Assembly: GCF_003013715.1 (NCBI RefSeq)
Contig: NC_072813.1
Span: forward strand, 2,108,001 to 2,172,000
DNA from: Candidozyma auris
Taxonomy: Eukaryota > Ascomycota > Pichiomycetes > Serinales > Metschnikowiaceae
Reading direction: 5' to 3'
DNA length: 64,000 nucleotides
Of this stretch, positions 9,191 through 19,022 are shown in pieces. The first letter of the stretch is position 1. Every line of letters begins with the position of its first letter. Both the position numbers and the translations under genes were made by a program. The notes under the pieces were generated by a model. The model was not told the origin of the DNA and searched no databases. It was given only the letters and a program-made list of their open reading frames with translations.

Positions 9191-10183
9191 TTATGTGTTA
9201 CCTCCGTTGCCAGGTGTACCGCTTTTAGAATTCTGCTGTTTCGAGTCACTGTGAGAAGTACTTGCTGATGCCTTTGTGATTTGCCTTTTCGGTGCTCTCT
9301 GTGCCTTCTTCTTAGGTTTGGAATGACTTTCACAATTATTTGAAGAATCATCTTTTGAACTGCTTCCGGACCGCTTTGTCTTGTTTGCATCATCAGCTTT
9401 TTTTTGCTTTGAAGGACTCTTCTTCTTTGACTTTGCCTCGTCGTGTTTGTTCGATTTCTTATTGATCTTTTCTTTGGTCTTTACATTATTTTTTTTGGAC
9501 TCTTTCTTTTTATCCGTATGTTTCGGAGCTTTCTCCTCGCTTTTCAGCGACTGTTTTGCACGAGTAGGTCGTATCCCTTTTGATTCTTTCACTTTGCTAG
9601 TTTGGTCTTTATCATTCGCTTTGGGTCGACTCTTTTCGCGTTTAAGCCTTGCCTTCTCTGCATTTGTTGAATTGATAATGGCAACCAAGTCATGAGATGC
9701 CGTTGGCGATTCAAACTGCTCCAAAAACTTTACGAACAAAGGGTCATGAATGATGCTTCCTGGAGTCTTCGGCGGCGTTAAATCAACGACAGAGCCAAAA
9801 ATCGGCTTGAACATCTCACATCGTACCCGATCCCCGCTATCGAGATCCTCGAAAACAATCTTTTCCATTGAACTTCTAAACGCATTGGCTTTCTCTTTCA
9901 GTGTGAACTTAAAGTAAGCTCTGGAGAACGTGGGTTCCTCAAAAGGTTTTGTTGACGGACTGCCTCTTTGATAGTAGTAGTTCACAAGCAGGCTCTTGCC
10001 GCCCTCGAATGGATGGGCCTCGCATGGCAATTGTAGTAGAAATGCCTCCTCTGTCAAATTCGGAGGAAGAAGTCTGATTACCACTTTAGTATCTGGATCG
10101 TCATATTTCACAACAAGCTGATTGTCTGGTCCCTTAGACGATTTCTCTGATACAGAAGATGGATTATCGCTCGCCTTCCCCAT
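9191..10183 (-). CDS. UPF3: Nonsense-mediated decay factor Upf3
   Basis: 330 residues. Residues ~30-175 form the Smg4/UPF3 RNP-like domain (VVIRLLPPNLTEEAFL at the start, then YYYQRG, FSRAYFKF and VRCEMFKPIFG). The remainder is strongly basic, Lys/Ser-rich and disordered, with many KK and KSK clusters suitable as nuclear localisation signals. Upf3 links Upf2 to the exon-junction or ribosome and acts with Upf1/Upf2 in decay of transcripts with premature stops. The size is near S. cerevisiae Upf3 (387). It is divergent from the PCI-domain gene across about 450 bases. Confidence 0.88.
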   Translation of the reverse strand: MGKASDNPSSVSEKSSKGPDNQLVVKYDDPDTKVVIRLLPPNLTEEAFLLQLPCEAHPFEGGKSLLVNYYYQRGSPSTKPFEEPTFSRAYFKFTLKEKANAFRSSMEKIVFEDLDSGDRVRCEMFKPIFGSVVDLTPPKTPGSIIHDPLFVKFLEQFESPTASHDLVAIINSTNAEKARLKREKSRPKANDKDQTSKVKESKGIRPTRAKQSLKSEEKAPKHTDKKKESKKNNVKTKEKINKKSNKHDEAKSKKKSPSKQKKADDANKTKRSGSSSKDDSSNNCESHSKPKKKAQRAPKRQITKASASTSHSDSKQQNSKSGTPGNGGNT

Positions 10184-10632
10184 GATATAGCGTGTGTAGT
10201 CCTGTCGTTTTGATTATTTGCAACTGATCAAGATTTGTGTCGCACTGTCGCAAAAAATACTTTGCACCGGTGCTCTCACACGACGAATTTGCAAACCTTC
10301 GTAATGGTTTCGGAAGATTAGATCATACTGCAAACAATATTTTACATCTTCGTCTACATTATATTAGAAGCGTGTCATTCAAATCGATGTACTGATCGTA
10401 AGACGAAAAGATAGAGTGCTTAAATGTTGCCATTGAACATATCACTTATGAATTGAGCGATTCAATTACATATCTACACAGTACCTTAAGGATTTAAATA
10501 ACCTATTATTAAGTATATTGATATAGCGTGAGTATGATTTATGCTTAACTCGTTTATCCCAGTATTTAACGTAGCTTCAAAAAAGCAGTCGCGCACCGAA
10601 AACTCTCGAGGTTACGTCTTCCCCAAGGCACG
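10184..10632. other. Divergent promoter region, UPF3 / PCI-domain gene
   Basis: 449 bases between two divergent start codons, AT-rich around 10320-10530. I see no recognisable operator. A short ORF starting at 10541 overlaps the PCI gene start in another frame and looks like chance. Confidence 0.45.
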
Positions 10633-12051
10633 ATGGATATCCTTAAGGATTACCTACAGCAGGTCCAGTCTGCCTCTTTTCAAAGTCCAAAAGAGCAACC
10701 CCAAGGTCTTCTTAATCTCCTTCGACTCCATCCATCGCTCAACCCATGGATTGTGAAAATTTACAACATTGGCGTGCTCTCTGACAATCAAGTAAGAGAA
10801 GAAATAAGAAGACGAAATCTATTTAACGATGAGTGGATGGCGTTCCAAGAGCTTGTAGAAAGCTTTGTAAAACTTTCGAATCAAATGAATCCATATTCTA
10901 TGCTCGAATCGTTCGATTTATACGCTAACTACCTCAACGCTCTATCAATGGCTTTCACCAATAAATTGTATGGATTCACATTGACGCCTTTGATTCAGGA
11001 TACCATTGATATCATTAAACCAATGGCCACGCAACTAGATCTCCAACTTCTTTATGTTGAGAAATATAGAAGGCCAAGATTGGTATTCCTAGCATCCTTA
11101 CTATTAAAAATCTTCAACAACATACGATCACAATTGGGCGCCAACGATCATATTGAAACGGCGAAAAAGTCAATAATGTTGTTCATTGGTGTTAGGCTTT
11201 GCCAGACATACTTCCAATTGTTGAATCCCCTCTTGTGTCGAAATGTCTTCTCCAATATGAACAATGCCAACTTGAAGATGATAGACTTTCCTAAAAGTCA
11301 ACAAGTTCAGTATAGGTATTATTTGGGAAAATTCTATATGGCAAAGTACCACTTCGTTGACGCTTATCAACATTTTCACTGGTGCCTATTGAATACTCCA
11401 TCGAACTACATGGTAGATAACTCCAATGTGACTCAAATATTACGTCACTTGATTCCACTTGGCATAATAATCGGCAAAAAGCCGAATATGAATAACATCA
11501 GAACAACATTTTATTCTTCCAGAGCAAGATGTCCAAAATTTTTGGACATTCTTGAAGGGATATGTGCAGCCGTACAATTAGGCGACTTCAACAGATTCAC
11601 AAGAGTTATCAATAAAGCTGATCATTACCAGGTGCTCAAGAAGTATCAGCTTTTACTATTGTTTGCTGAAAAGGCTCCGATTCTCATACTAAGAAACCTT
11701 GTGAGGAGGGTGTGGAATATACAGGGCTGTTCAGCAAAGCTCGACTACGACAGCATTAGGCTGGCTCTCACAGTTTCATTGGCAGGCCGCCCATTGAGTG
11801 CTATCAACTGTTTTGGCGAATGTCAAGAAAGCCAAGGAGAAGATATTGACGACTTCGCGGTTGAAAACTGTCTAGTAACACTAATCGATCAAAATCTTTT
11901 AAAGGGGAAGCTATTTCCAAGACTCAGAGTGGTTTCCTTGAGTAAAACGGGCGTCTTCCCACCAATTGCAACAATCTTGTTTTTAAAATTTGGCAACGGG
12001 CCAGAGGGAAAGCTCAACTATGCGGACAAATGGATGGAACAGGGGCGTTAG
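10633..12051 (+). CDS. PCI-domain protein of the Thp1/Csn12 (PCID2) family
   Basis: 472 residues, all helical. The middle holds the TPR-like stretch YYLGKFYMAKYHFVDAYQHF followed by a segment (LIPLGIIIGKKPN) typical of PCID2/Csn12/Thp1, and the last ~120 residues read as the winged-helix end of a PCI domain. Family members act in the TREX-2 mRNA export complex (Thp1 with Sac3) or with the COP9 signalosome and splicing factors (Csn12). The N-terminal ~100 residues do not discriminate between the two, so I leave the symbol empty. Length is close to Thp1 (455) and Csn12 (423). Confidence 0.75.
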   Translation: MDILKDYLQQVQSASFQSPKEQPQGLLNLLRLHPSLNPWIVKIYNIGVLSDNQVREEIRRRNLFNDEWMAFQELVESFVKLSNQMNPYSMLESFDLYANYLNALSMAFTNKLYGFTLTPLIQDTIDIIKPMATQLDLQLLYVEKYRRPRLVFLASLLLKIFNNIRSQLGANDHIETAKKSIMLFIGVRLCQTYFQLLNPLLCRNVFSNMNNANLKMIDFPKSQQVQYRYYLGKFYMAKYHFVDAYQHFHWCLLNTPSNYMVDNSNVTQILRHLIPLGIIIGKKPNMNNIRTTFYSSRARCPKFLDILEGICAAVQLGDFNRFTRVINKADHYQVLKKYQLLLLFAEKAPILILRNLVRRVWNIQGCSAKLDYDSIRLALTVSLAGRPLSAINCFGECQESQGEDIDDFAVENCLVTLIDQNLLKGKLFPRLRVVSLSKTGVFPPIATILFLKFGNGPEGKLNYADKWMEQGR

Positions 12052-12809
12052 TAAAAAGGCGTTCTAATTAGACATTTTTTCCCGCCCAAAGTGCGACATG
12101 GAGTGTGCCTTTCCTAACCATGGCAACCATGGCGTTGTGTGTGGCGTACCTAAAGTACCCTCATGTAATTGACATAGAAGTTGCTGCCTCTGAGGCTAGA
12201 CACAACACAAAATGAACAATTGCCGCAATCCGACTGTTGTGAAGACAGACTTTTCCCGCCTAGCTTGAACGCTTAATCCGAGAAGAGCAAAGTGTGGCAC
12301 TTTTTCTTTTGCCTCGCTTGGCACTGCTGCAAATAGATCGTGCGGTTCTCCTGTGGCCCGAACCCCAGATTTCCGAGCACTTCCACTCCATCCACTTAAC
12401 CACAGAGGGGACGATTGCTCGAGGCCCCACGAGCACAGAGTTGTTTCTAGACTCTTGAAGCCTGCAGTCGAAATCAAAGCTGGTTACTTGAGCTATTATC
12501 CCCGAGGAATTCAAAGAATCGATTTGTAAAGGGGCGACCTCTTTAAGCGGAGGTAAACGTCCGAAGCCCTTCGCGCCGCAGTTTGTGTGGAGAGGGCCTT
12601 CTAGACATCCGTTGTGAGGCATTCTGTGATGGATACTGCACACATGCAGAACGGTATTGTTCCCTTAGCGCTCCTAACTTGGTCACTGCAGTCCAACATT
12701 TGCGCAGGTAAAGAATGAACCACCACAGTACTTAACCTTTCCATCATCCTGATTTCACTAACTGACAAAAATTTTCGGTTACACTCTGCCACTTGTTGGT
12801 TGTATAAAA
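12052..12809. other. Gene-free interval upstream of the F-box gene
   Basis: 758 bases. Three overlapping leftward ORFs of 91-127 codons show no motif and mutually overlap, so they are treated as chance. A short direct repeat ACCATGG...ACCATGG lies at about 12117-12132. Otherwise nothing recognisable. Confidence 0.45.
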
Positions 12810-14686
12810 ATGAGGTTGATTGATCTTCCCAACAACGTCCTTGATACCATCTTGGACAACTGTGACCAGCAGTCACAGCTCACGTTGGCACGCATGACTT
12901 ATTACTTACGCTTCCGGGTTTATGAGTCTCTCTACAGAAATATAATGGTGGTTGAATCTGACCGCCAATGGTACTGTGGTACAAATGCTGACTCTCACGG
13001 CTGGACGCTTTTACCGGCTGCAAAACTACATCAATTTGCGGACTGTCTCAATTTAGTCACTTTTAGGTTTATTCGCAAGTTTGTCGTCAACACACATGGG
13101 AATGATAACGATAGCAGTTTGCTTTATTTATACGATAGAATGGCGACGTTTTGGAGCCAGCTTCCCCACACACTTTGCATGATCAACCACGATGTCTTAA
13201 GTTTACGTTGCGTTCGTTCCCTCACCAACTTTCTAGCACTGAACTCCGTGCAGTGCATTGATAACGAAGACGAAGACAATTGTGAAGTGAAGAGAAAAGA
13301 TCAAAAGGTCTTAAATCTTCTGAACTGGTTTGTTTTTAGCACAAGCGAATTCCTTGCGTTGCCCGCAAATCCGATCTTAGAGCAACTTAACATGTACGTG
13401 GAGAGCAATGCTTACCTCCAGAACACCGAGAACGTTCAGAGTGTGTTTTACGGTTCCTATGAAGCTCCAACTCAGAATTTGCGAAATTTGAGCAGGCTTT
13501 ATTTGCATTCTCCACTTGCTTTCCTTCGTTTCACCGAGATGGCTGACAACCTCGGTGTATCTAATTTGAAATTAAAGGTGTTTTCGATCTCCACCTCGCA
13601 TCGTGCCCGTAATAATGCCATTACCGATTTTTACAAGATACGTCACTACGTTGATCTCAACCACCTCGAAGAGCTTGAACTTAAGATGAACTGCACTCGT
13701 CTGCATGAATGCTCCGCTAGCTGCATATTTAGCTTCTTTGAAAGCTGGAAGCAGTATAATCAGTATTATGGATTGAGTACAAAATTGAAGAAGTTGGCGA
13801 TAGTGCATTACAAGTCGTTGGGAGACACGGCGCAGTTTAAGAATGTTGTTGAAAATCATGTTTTTAGCGAATTGTTTGGATCTTTGGAGGAGGTGTTCAT
13901 AAATTTGTCGGACTCGGTAAAGTCGACCAATGATCAGTACAGCATTGACGTATCGAAAGTGTGCTCGCAACTTCACAATGTGCCTAATCTCACAAGCCTC
14001 CACATTTCGAGCTTCATGAATGAGTGGGTTAGTCACCTCCCTCAGTTGTTTGACAAACGTACCACGACTTCTCAGGATCTCTTGGTGAACCAATGCAATT
14101 GTGATAATTGCAACTATTCAAGATCCTATTTCGTGGAACTCGCTCGCTTGGACAAGTCAAATAATTATAGCCATAAGGGAAAGCCTTCAGATGTTGAAAT
14201 CACCTCTGCGGAAGTCACGACCAGTGTTGATTTCTCTGAGATTGCTAATATCAAGTTCTTGCAGTATGTCGCTGGTCAGTTCCGAAGACAAGAACATTGC
14301 ATGGAGAGGAACCTTCACTCCGTTGGCTCCATGCTTAACATGCACGAGATGCCTTTAGAAAGCAACGAGGAAACAAACAAATTCCTGTCTCTCTTAATGC
14401 ATTCATGTCTCAATGATTTCGCTGCCCTATTGGTGCAACATGCCCCCAAGCTTCGGATGCTCAACCTTGGTGGCGTATGTATTCATACATAGTCCAGGAG
14501 GACAAGCCTACTTCCATGATGATTACGAACTAATGAAGTTTTATGAAATAACTAATAACTTTAATATAGGATAATATAGAGCTAAATTCATTTGATTTCA
14601 ATGGTAGGTGTGACGAGAAGACCCGCACATATTTGGTGCCACTTAACCCGCATTATTTCAAGTGCATCTGTCGCAACCTATATTGA
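12810..14686 (+). CDS. F-box protein with leucine-rich middle (YDR306C/Ctf13-like), one intron
   Basis: Exon 1 is 12810-14474 (555 codons) and exon 2 is 14570-14686 (38 codons plus stop). The 95-base intron starts GTATGT at 14475, has an ACTAAT branch site and ends TTTAATATAG; both exons are phase 0, giving 593 residues. Without splicing the ORF ends after five intron codons. Residues ~2-45 fit an F-box (IDLPNNVLDTILDNC), which would bind Skp1. The middle has irregular leucine-rich segments, and near residue ~430 there is a CxCxxC pair. It is probably a substrate adaptor of an SCF ubiquitin ligase; the substrate is unknown. Similarity to YDR306C or Ctf13 is an impression from layout, not alignment. 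Confidence 0.75.
14475..14569 (+). other. Intron of the F-box gene
   Basis: 95 bases, donor GTATGT, branch-like ACTAAT at about 14550, acceptor ATAG. Downstream codons stay open for 38 residues of plausible protein before the stop at 14684-14686. Confidence 0.75.
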
Positions 14687-14754
14687 TGGGACCAACAAAC
14701 ACAAATCTATTCTTTTAACCTCCGCGGCTGTTATGAACAATTAACCTGGTCATT

Positions 14755-15195
14755 ATGCCTCGCTCAACAGTAACTAGAGAGCGTATGGACCAGATCAATT
14801 CTCAACTAATTCAGGCAGGTTCAATTGGCCTTTTGAAGGGTTTACTAGTTGGGTTGGTATCCGGATACTATTTCAATTATCGATATAATCACGGACACAA
14901 TCAGAGATTTTTCAAAACCCCATATAAGATCTGGTATCTTGTTTCTTGGGGAGTTGTGGGAATCACCTTTTCGGCCGAGATCGCAAAACTGAGAATTGCT
15001 CAATCGCTAGCTGAAGAGGAAGACATTCGGAGAGGTGAGTTTTTTCAGCTGCTGCTCAGTGGGAAATGAACGAGTTCAAGCGAACCACTTTTTGAATTGT
15101 GCACCGCTATATAGAAAGCTATTTACGAATACGAAGACGCTATCAAAAACGAACCGCTGTTTCTCATACGTAAAATGCCTCTTCATGGTATTTGA
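14755..15195 (+). CDS. Small inner-membrane protein, Rcf3/Rcf2 N-terminus-like, one intron
   Basis: Exon 1 is 14755-15034 and exon 2 is 15119-15195, 118 residues in all. The intron (84 bases) has donor GTGAGT and the frame requires the acceptor AAAG at 15118. The unspliced frame stops at 15069 after 104 codons. Two hydrophobic helices (about residues 22-42 and 60-78) are separated by a basic loop, and a charged helix follows (AEEEDIRRAIYEYEDAIKNEP). This order matches Rcf3 and the N-terminal half of Rcf2, which modulate respiratory supercomplex III/IV. It is tentative because the family is short and divergent. Exon 2 overlaps the convergent AIM14-like gene end by 32 bases. Confidence 0.65.
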
Positions 15196-17302
15196 GCCCA
15201 TTCTCACTGGCCCAAAGTTTCACGTTTTTGACAAGTGACTTGGGACCGGCCGATATCACCCATACTTTCTCAGCATCTGGAAGACTTTGCTCTGTTCTTA
15301 TTTTGTTTCTGCCTGGAATATCTCTGCAACAAATAAGGCCAGATCCATCCAACTGTTGCGGCCCAGAGCATTGTGTAAAGATATCATGTTGATTGACGCA
15401 CCAATTGTAATAACGGTAGTTTAATTTTGGCCTGCCTTTATAGATGCGGTTCTCCAAATTTAGTCTTTTCACAGTGTTCTCGAACTGGGTATGCGATACA
15501 TTGCCCTTTTCTAAGTCGATGTTGAATCTTTCATTAATGGAATGGGATCTGCTGGATTTACGGGTTAATGTGGACCTCATGTCTTGACCGATAGCATCAT
15601 CCTCATCAAATTCGATGCTATCCTCGAATTGTTCATTGTACTGACTGAGTGGACTGAGCAGCTGAATGGTGCAATCGCGATTCTCTTCATCGTCCAGCAT
15701 ATCTTCATCTGATAAGTCGACATCAACGTTCTCCAGCTCCTGATTCAAGTTTGATTCCTCATCAAGAGTGTATGTCAATCTCGAATGCTCATTGTGCTCC
15801 GAGCCACACGTTGAGGGCTTCCTTGACAATAGTTGGAAAGTTCCGTAGCTTGGCATTCCTGAGAGAGGCGATGATTCAGACACTTCGGAAGGATTGCCAG
15901 TAACGAAAATTTCAAAGTCGTCCCCATGAAGATAGCCTTCAAAATGGCGAAGGATGGATATATCTCTATAGTCACGAATCACCCAAAGTATTTTAACAGG
16001 GACGCCATGATAGTTCAGTACCCTCAACAAAGGGATTGCAAACGATATTGCGGAGCCTCCAACAACTATTAGCATTTTTCTCGCATTAATTCCCAACTTC
16101 GATATAGAGAACCTTGAATTTTCATTGTTGCTTGTTTTGACAAGTAGTAAATTTGGGTCAAATGAGCCACACACTTTATATCTGCGACTGTCAACCCATT
16201 GAAATGCACCTTTACGTACAATGAGCTTCTGCGACCGATCCAGCGGTAACGAAACCAATGTATATGGGTGGTAGTTGGGAATAATCTGCTTGTAAAGACG
16301 CTTGAGAATATTGCCACTGTGATCAGTGATACGAACATGAGCACCAGGATTATTAGCCCTGATCTTTATAAGGTTGTTGGGGAAATCTACCAATGCCAAG
16401 TTCGGTGATACATGAGTCACTTTGAAATCACCAACTTCAGAAGTTCTAGTATTTTGCACTCTGTAAAAAATCTGGTAAGCCAAAATGGCTATGTTTAAGA
16501 TATTCACGTATGTGGTCTTAACAGGCCTTACGTGGAAAGGAAGAAGCAAAACGATAACCCAACTCCAGAAGTAATGATTAAAGAAGAAAAGCTTATACGT
16601 GCGATCGCGAATCTTCAGAAGTGAAGTGACGATGATCATGAGAAACCCAGCCAAGGAACCCCAGCCGTAGAGATTCTCGAGTTTCCACGCTTTCTGCCAT
16701 GTTCCATTCTTGCTGAAAAACCCGAGGTACAAGATGGTATGTATTATAGCAAGCACTATAACACCACGCGATAGCCATTTGTGAATTGGGAGCAAACTCA
16801 AATAGAGGGTGTTGGGCAAGGGAGATGGCCGTATGGTCAAGAAGAACACCGTTGGTAAAGTCACAACCGACAAGCGCCCTAAGCGCTTGGCCAAGAAGAT
16901 CAAGTCACCGCCATTGATGTCCAGGAGCGCCAAGACGGTGAAGACTGACGACCAGAGAACGATCTGAGTGATGGCCAGAAGGTTCAAATATGAAACGTAA
17001 GCCGTGTGCTTGAGGAATTTCGTGATGCCTCGGAGTATACGATTGATGACGCTGCCTTCTCTCCCGCAACTGTTGATGCGGTCACACATACTATTGATCG
17101 GCCCTAAAACATGCACTTTGTTGAAATACAAATGGCCGGTGGCTAGCAAATAGTTCTGAAAAGTCACACCAAGCAAGAACACTGCCGACACCCAACCCAT
17201 GATCTCCCCAAATCGGTTGGTTGTGTTTTGCCGACAGTCCTTATACTCCTTGGACTTGGAGTCCGGGTAGTGGAAGTATTCAGAGAGGAAAGAGACATCC
17301 AT
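15164..17302 (-). CDS. AIM14: Ferric-reductase-superfamily membrane reductase, Aim14/Yno1-like
   Basis: 712 residues. The N-terminal half has about seven membrane helices with four histidines suited to two hemes (in LPIHKWLSR, IIHT, FFNHYFW, LLPFHVRP). An FAD-binding stretch (HPYTLVSLPL) and an NAD(P)-binding region (VVGGSAISFAIPLLR, ILWVIRDYRD) follow, ending with the SAGPKSL motif. The layout and the RLGRLS...RPSPLP segment agree with S. cerevisiae Aim14/Yno1, an ER NADPH oxidase making superoxide, rather than the plasma-membrane Fre1/2 type. An acidic disordered insertion of about 100 residues (after ~500) interrupts the nucleotide-binding part, as in Aim14 but longer; the whole protein is longer too (570 in S. 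cerevisiae). Confidence 0.78.
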   Translation of the reverse strand: MDVSFLSEYFHYPDSKSKEYKDCRQNTTNRFGEIMGWVSAVFLLGVTFQNYLLATGHLYFNKVHVLGPINSMCDRINSCGREGSVINRILRGITKFLKHTAYVSYLNLLAITQIVLWSSVFTVLALLDINGGDLIFLAKRLGRLSVVTLPTVFFLTIRPSPLPNTLYLSLLPIHKWLSRGVIVLAIIHTILYLGFFSKNGTWQKAWKLENLYGWGSLAGFLMIIVTSLLKIRDRTYKLFFFNHYFWSWVIVLLLPFHVRPVKTTYVNILNIAILAYQIFYRVQNTRTSEVGDFKVTHVSPNLALVDFPNNLIKIRANNPGAHVRITDHSGNILKRLYKQIIPNYHPYTLVSLPLDRSQKLIVRKGAFQWVDSRRYKVCGSFDPNLLLVKTSNNENSRFSISKLGINARKMLIVVGGSAISFAIPLLRVLNYHGVPVKILWVIRDYRDISILRHFEGYLHGDDFEIFVTGNPSEVSESSPLSGMPSYGTFQLLSRKPSTCGSEHNEHSRLTYTLDEESNLNQELENVDVDLSDEDMLDDEENRDCTIQLLSPLSQYNEQFEDSIEFDEDDAIGQDMRSTLTRKSSRSHSINERFNIDLEKGNVSHTQFENTVKRLNLENRIYKGRPKLNYRYYNWCVNQHDIFTQCSGPQQLDGSGLICCRDIPGRNKIRTEQSLPDAEKVWVISAGPKSLVKNVKLWASENGLKYHEEAFYV

Positions 17303-17854
17303 TTTTTAAACGTGGCAATGTCGTCAAAACTCACTCAGAAACACTTATTTATGGTGGGTGACCGCCTGGGGAATTAGCGCGAAAGAGTACTTCACTGATC
17401 TTTAAGATAAAAAAAAGCATTCATCGAAGAATATCACGCTCTGTGCTTGTACAGGAAGGCACTCAGATCTGGCTCTCGATTTTGGCAATCAACGCCGTGC
17501 TACTCGCGAATTTGGCCCACCCAGGCGTTGAGGCTGCATGAACGGCTTCAAAGTTGGCACTGGGCACGGGTATAAAGAAGCTTGTTCCGCTCCTTGTTCC
17601 GTATTCTCCGTGTCCTTCCTGTTGGCGCTTTGCATATTTCATTTCGAGCCATGGTTCTTGATGTAATGAGTGAGATACTACTCGGGACTATCTAGTAGGC
17701 GAAAGAGCCTTCTAAATCGAGACTAGAGTACACTGCTCAATACTTCTGAGGTACGCTCTCTCTTGCAATTTCTGTTGGGCCATCAACCTTGCACTACATG
17801 TGAAGCACTTACTCTCACCCACAAACGCCTTATATAATTACCTCTATAAATCCT
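17303..17854. other. Interval between AIM14-like and AIR-like genes
   Basis: 552 bases holding the AIM14-like promoter, the possible 59-codon ORF at 17463-17642, and the 3' end of the AIR-like transcript. Nothing else is recognised. Confidence 0.4.
17463..17642 (-). CDS. Possible small protein, 59 codons, unrecognised
   Basis: An ATG at 17642 opens a 59-codon frame ending at 17463, upstream of and on the same strand as the AIM14-like gene (161 bases before its start). The product starts MKYAKRQQEG, has a Gly-rich turn, then SFFIPVPSANFEAVHAASTPGW and a short amphipathic C-terminus. Composition looks protein-like rather than random, with no rare-residue clusters. No family is recognised. It could also be a chance ORF in the AIM14 promoter. 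Confidence 0.35.
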   Translation of the reverse strand: MKYAKRQQEGHGEYGTRSGTSFFIPVPSANFEAVHAASTPGWAKFASSTALIAKIESQI

Positions 17855-18931
17855 CTAATAAAATGCCTGGAAGTTCTGGTTGCGACCACCGTTTTTTGGC
17901 AAGGTTCCTGATCTGTTAGGTTTGATTACGCCGTTCCCATTGCGAGATGACTGATATTGTTTCTTTTGTCCTTTTGGGGCGATTACTCCAGAGCGATTCG
18001 CTTTTGTTGGAATTGGCGGGAGACTTGCCTTGTTCTTGCCCAGCTTGATGATGCCGGACCTGGATGGCTGAGCAGTGGATGGCCCGTTGAAATCTTTCAG
18101 CGATGACTTGAGAGCCTGCTGATTTTTCTTGAAGTCGTTGATATTTCTGTTACCCAGGTGCCCAGAACCAGTTCCTTTATTTTTCAGATCATTTGCGAGC
18201 CAGCTGTATAACTTTCGGAGGTGCTTGGGCAAGTTCGTGCCGCTGAACGCACTGCCATTCCTATTAGGTATACGCGATGAACGTTGCCTGTGGCATTCAT
18301 CTCCAAAATGCGTATGATCACCACAATTATAGCAGTATATTACAGGCAAGTCTGACATTTTCCACAGCAGATCGCTCTTATCACCTTCAGGCAACGGCTG
18401 CGTTATGTAAGAGCGCCATATACTGGGGCAAGTATAGTCGCTATGATTGAATGTGTCGCAGTGTCTGCAATATTCTCTCTTTCTACTCTTGTTCTTGCAA
18501 GCAGACACCATATGACCTCTTTGACCACATTTGGCGCATATCATTGTTGTGGGACACTGAGTTTCGTAATGATCACCAACTTTACCACATTTGTGGCATA
18601 TGACAGTCTTACATTTCGACCTGATATGGCCCCTTTTGTGGCAGTTATCGCATAAGGGACCAAGTGCCTGCTGTGCGTTGACAGTGGCACCCTGCTCAGG
18701 ATCAATTACGCCGAAATACCTTCCCTCACCTCGAAGCTCGATAAGCTCGTCTGCATTATCGTTAACTTCGTCGTACGAAAGAGAGGTGACGCCATTACTA
18801 TCACTCCGCTGATTGTTTTTCTCTTCCGGAGGCAGCTCTGAACTCTTTTCTGTAGGCAGAGGTTCTGACCACCTTGTGCTCTCGTCAACTTCTGATGGCT
18901 TTGTGTCTTCGATGAAAGATAGTAGACCCAT
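17855..18931 (-). CDS. TRAMP-complex zinc-knuckle protein Air1/Air2-like
   Basis: 358 residues. Five CCHC-type zinc knuckles (CX2CX4HX4C) run from about residue 93 to 212: CDNCHKRGH, CHKCGKVGDHYETQC, CAKCGQRGHMVSAC, CRHCDTFNHSDYTC and CYNCGDHTHFGDEC. The N-terminus is acidic and the C-terminal third is basic, Asn/Gly/Ser-rich. The arrangement matches Air1 (360) and Air2 (344), RNA-binding subunits that recruit Trf4/5 and Mtr4 for nuclear exosome surveillance. Most yeasts outside the whole-genome duplication have one copy, so the 1-versus-2 question may not apply. Two E-boxes lie about 92-109 bases upstream. Confidence 0.9.
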   Translation of the reverse strand: MGLLSFIEDTKPSEVDESTRWSEPLPTEKSSELPPEEKNNQRSDSNGVTSLSYDEVNDNADELIELRGEGRYFGVIDPEQGATVNAQQALGPLCDNCHKRGHIRSKCKTVICHKCGKVGDHYETQCPTTMICAKCGQRGHMVSACKNKSRKREYCRHCDTFNHSDYTCPSIWRSYITQPLPEGDKSDLLWKMSDLPVIYCYNCGDHTHFGDECHRQRSSRIPNRNGSAFSGTNLPKHLRKLYSWLANDLKNKGTGSGHLGNRNINDFKKNQQALKSSLKDFNGPSTAQPSRSGIIKLGKNKASLPPIPTKANRSGVIAPKGQKKQYQSSRNGNGVIKPNRSGTLPKNGGRNQNFQAFY

Positions 18932-19022
18932 TTTACTAAATATTAGTGGCTATGGATATCAGATAGGGTAGGCTTGAGATGCGATATGTTCGCCTTTCTT
19001 TTTTTTTGTTGTAATATGGGAT

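Noticed and set aside
12196..12876. Three overlapping leftward ORFs (91-127 codons) upstream of the F-box gene
   Set aside because: They overlap in different frames, show no motif and extend into the F-box start.
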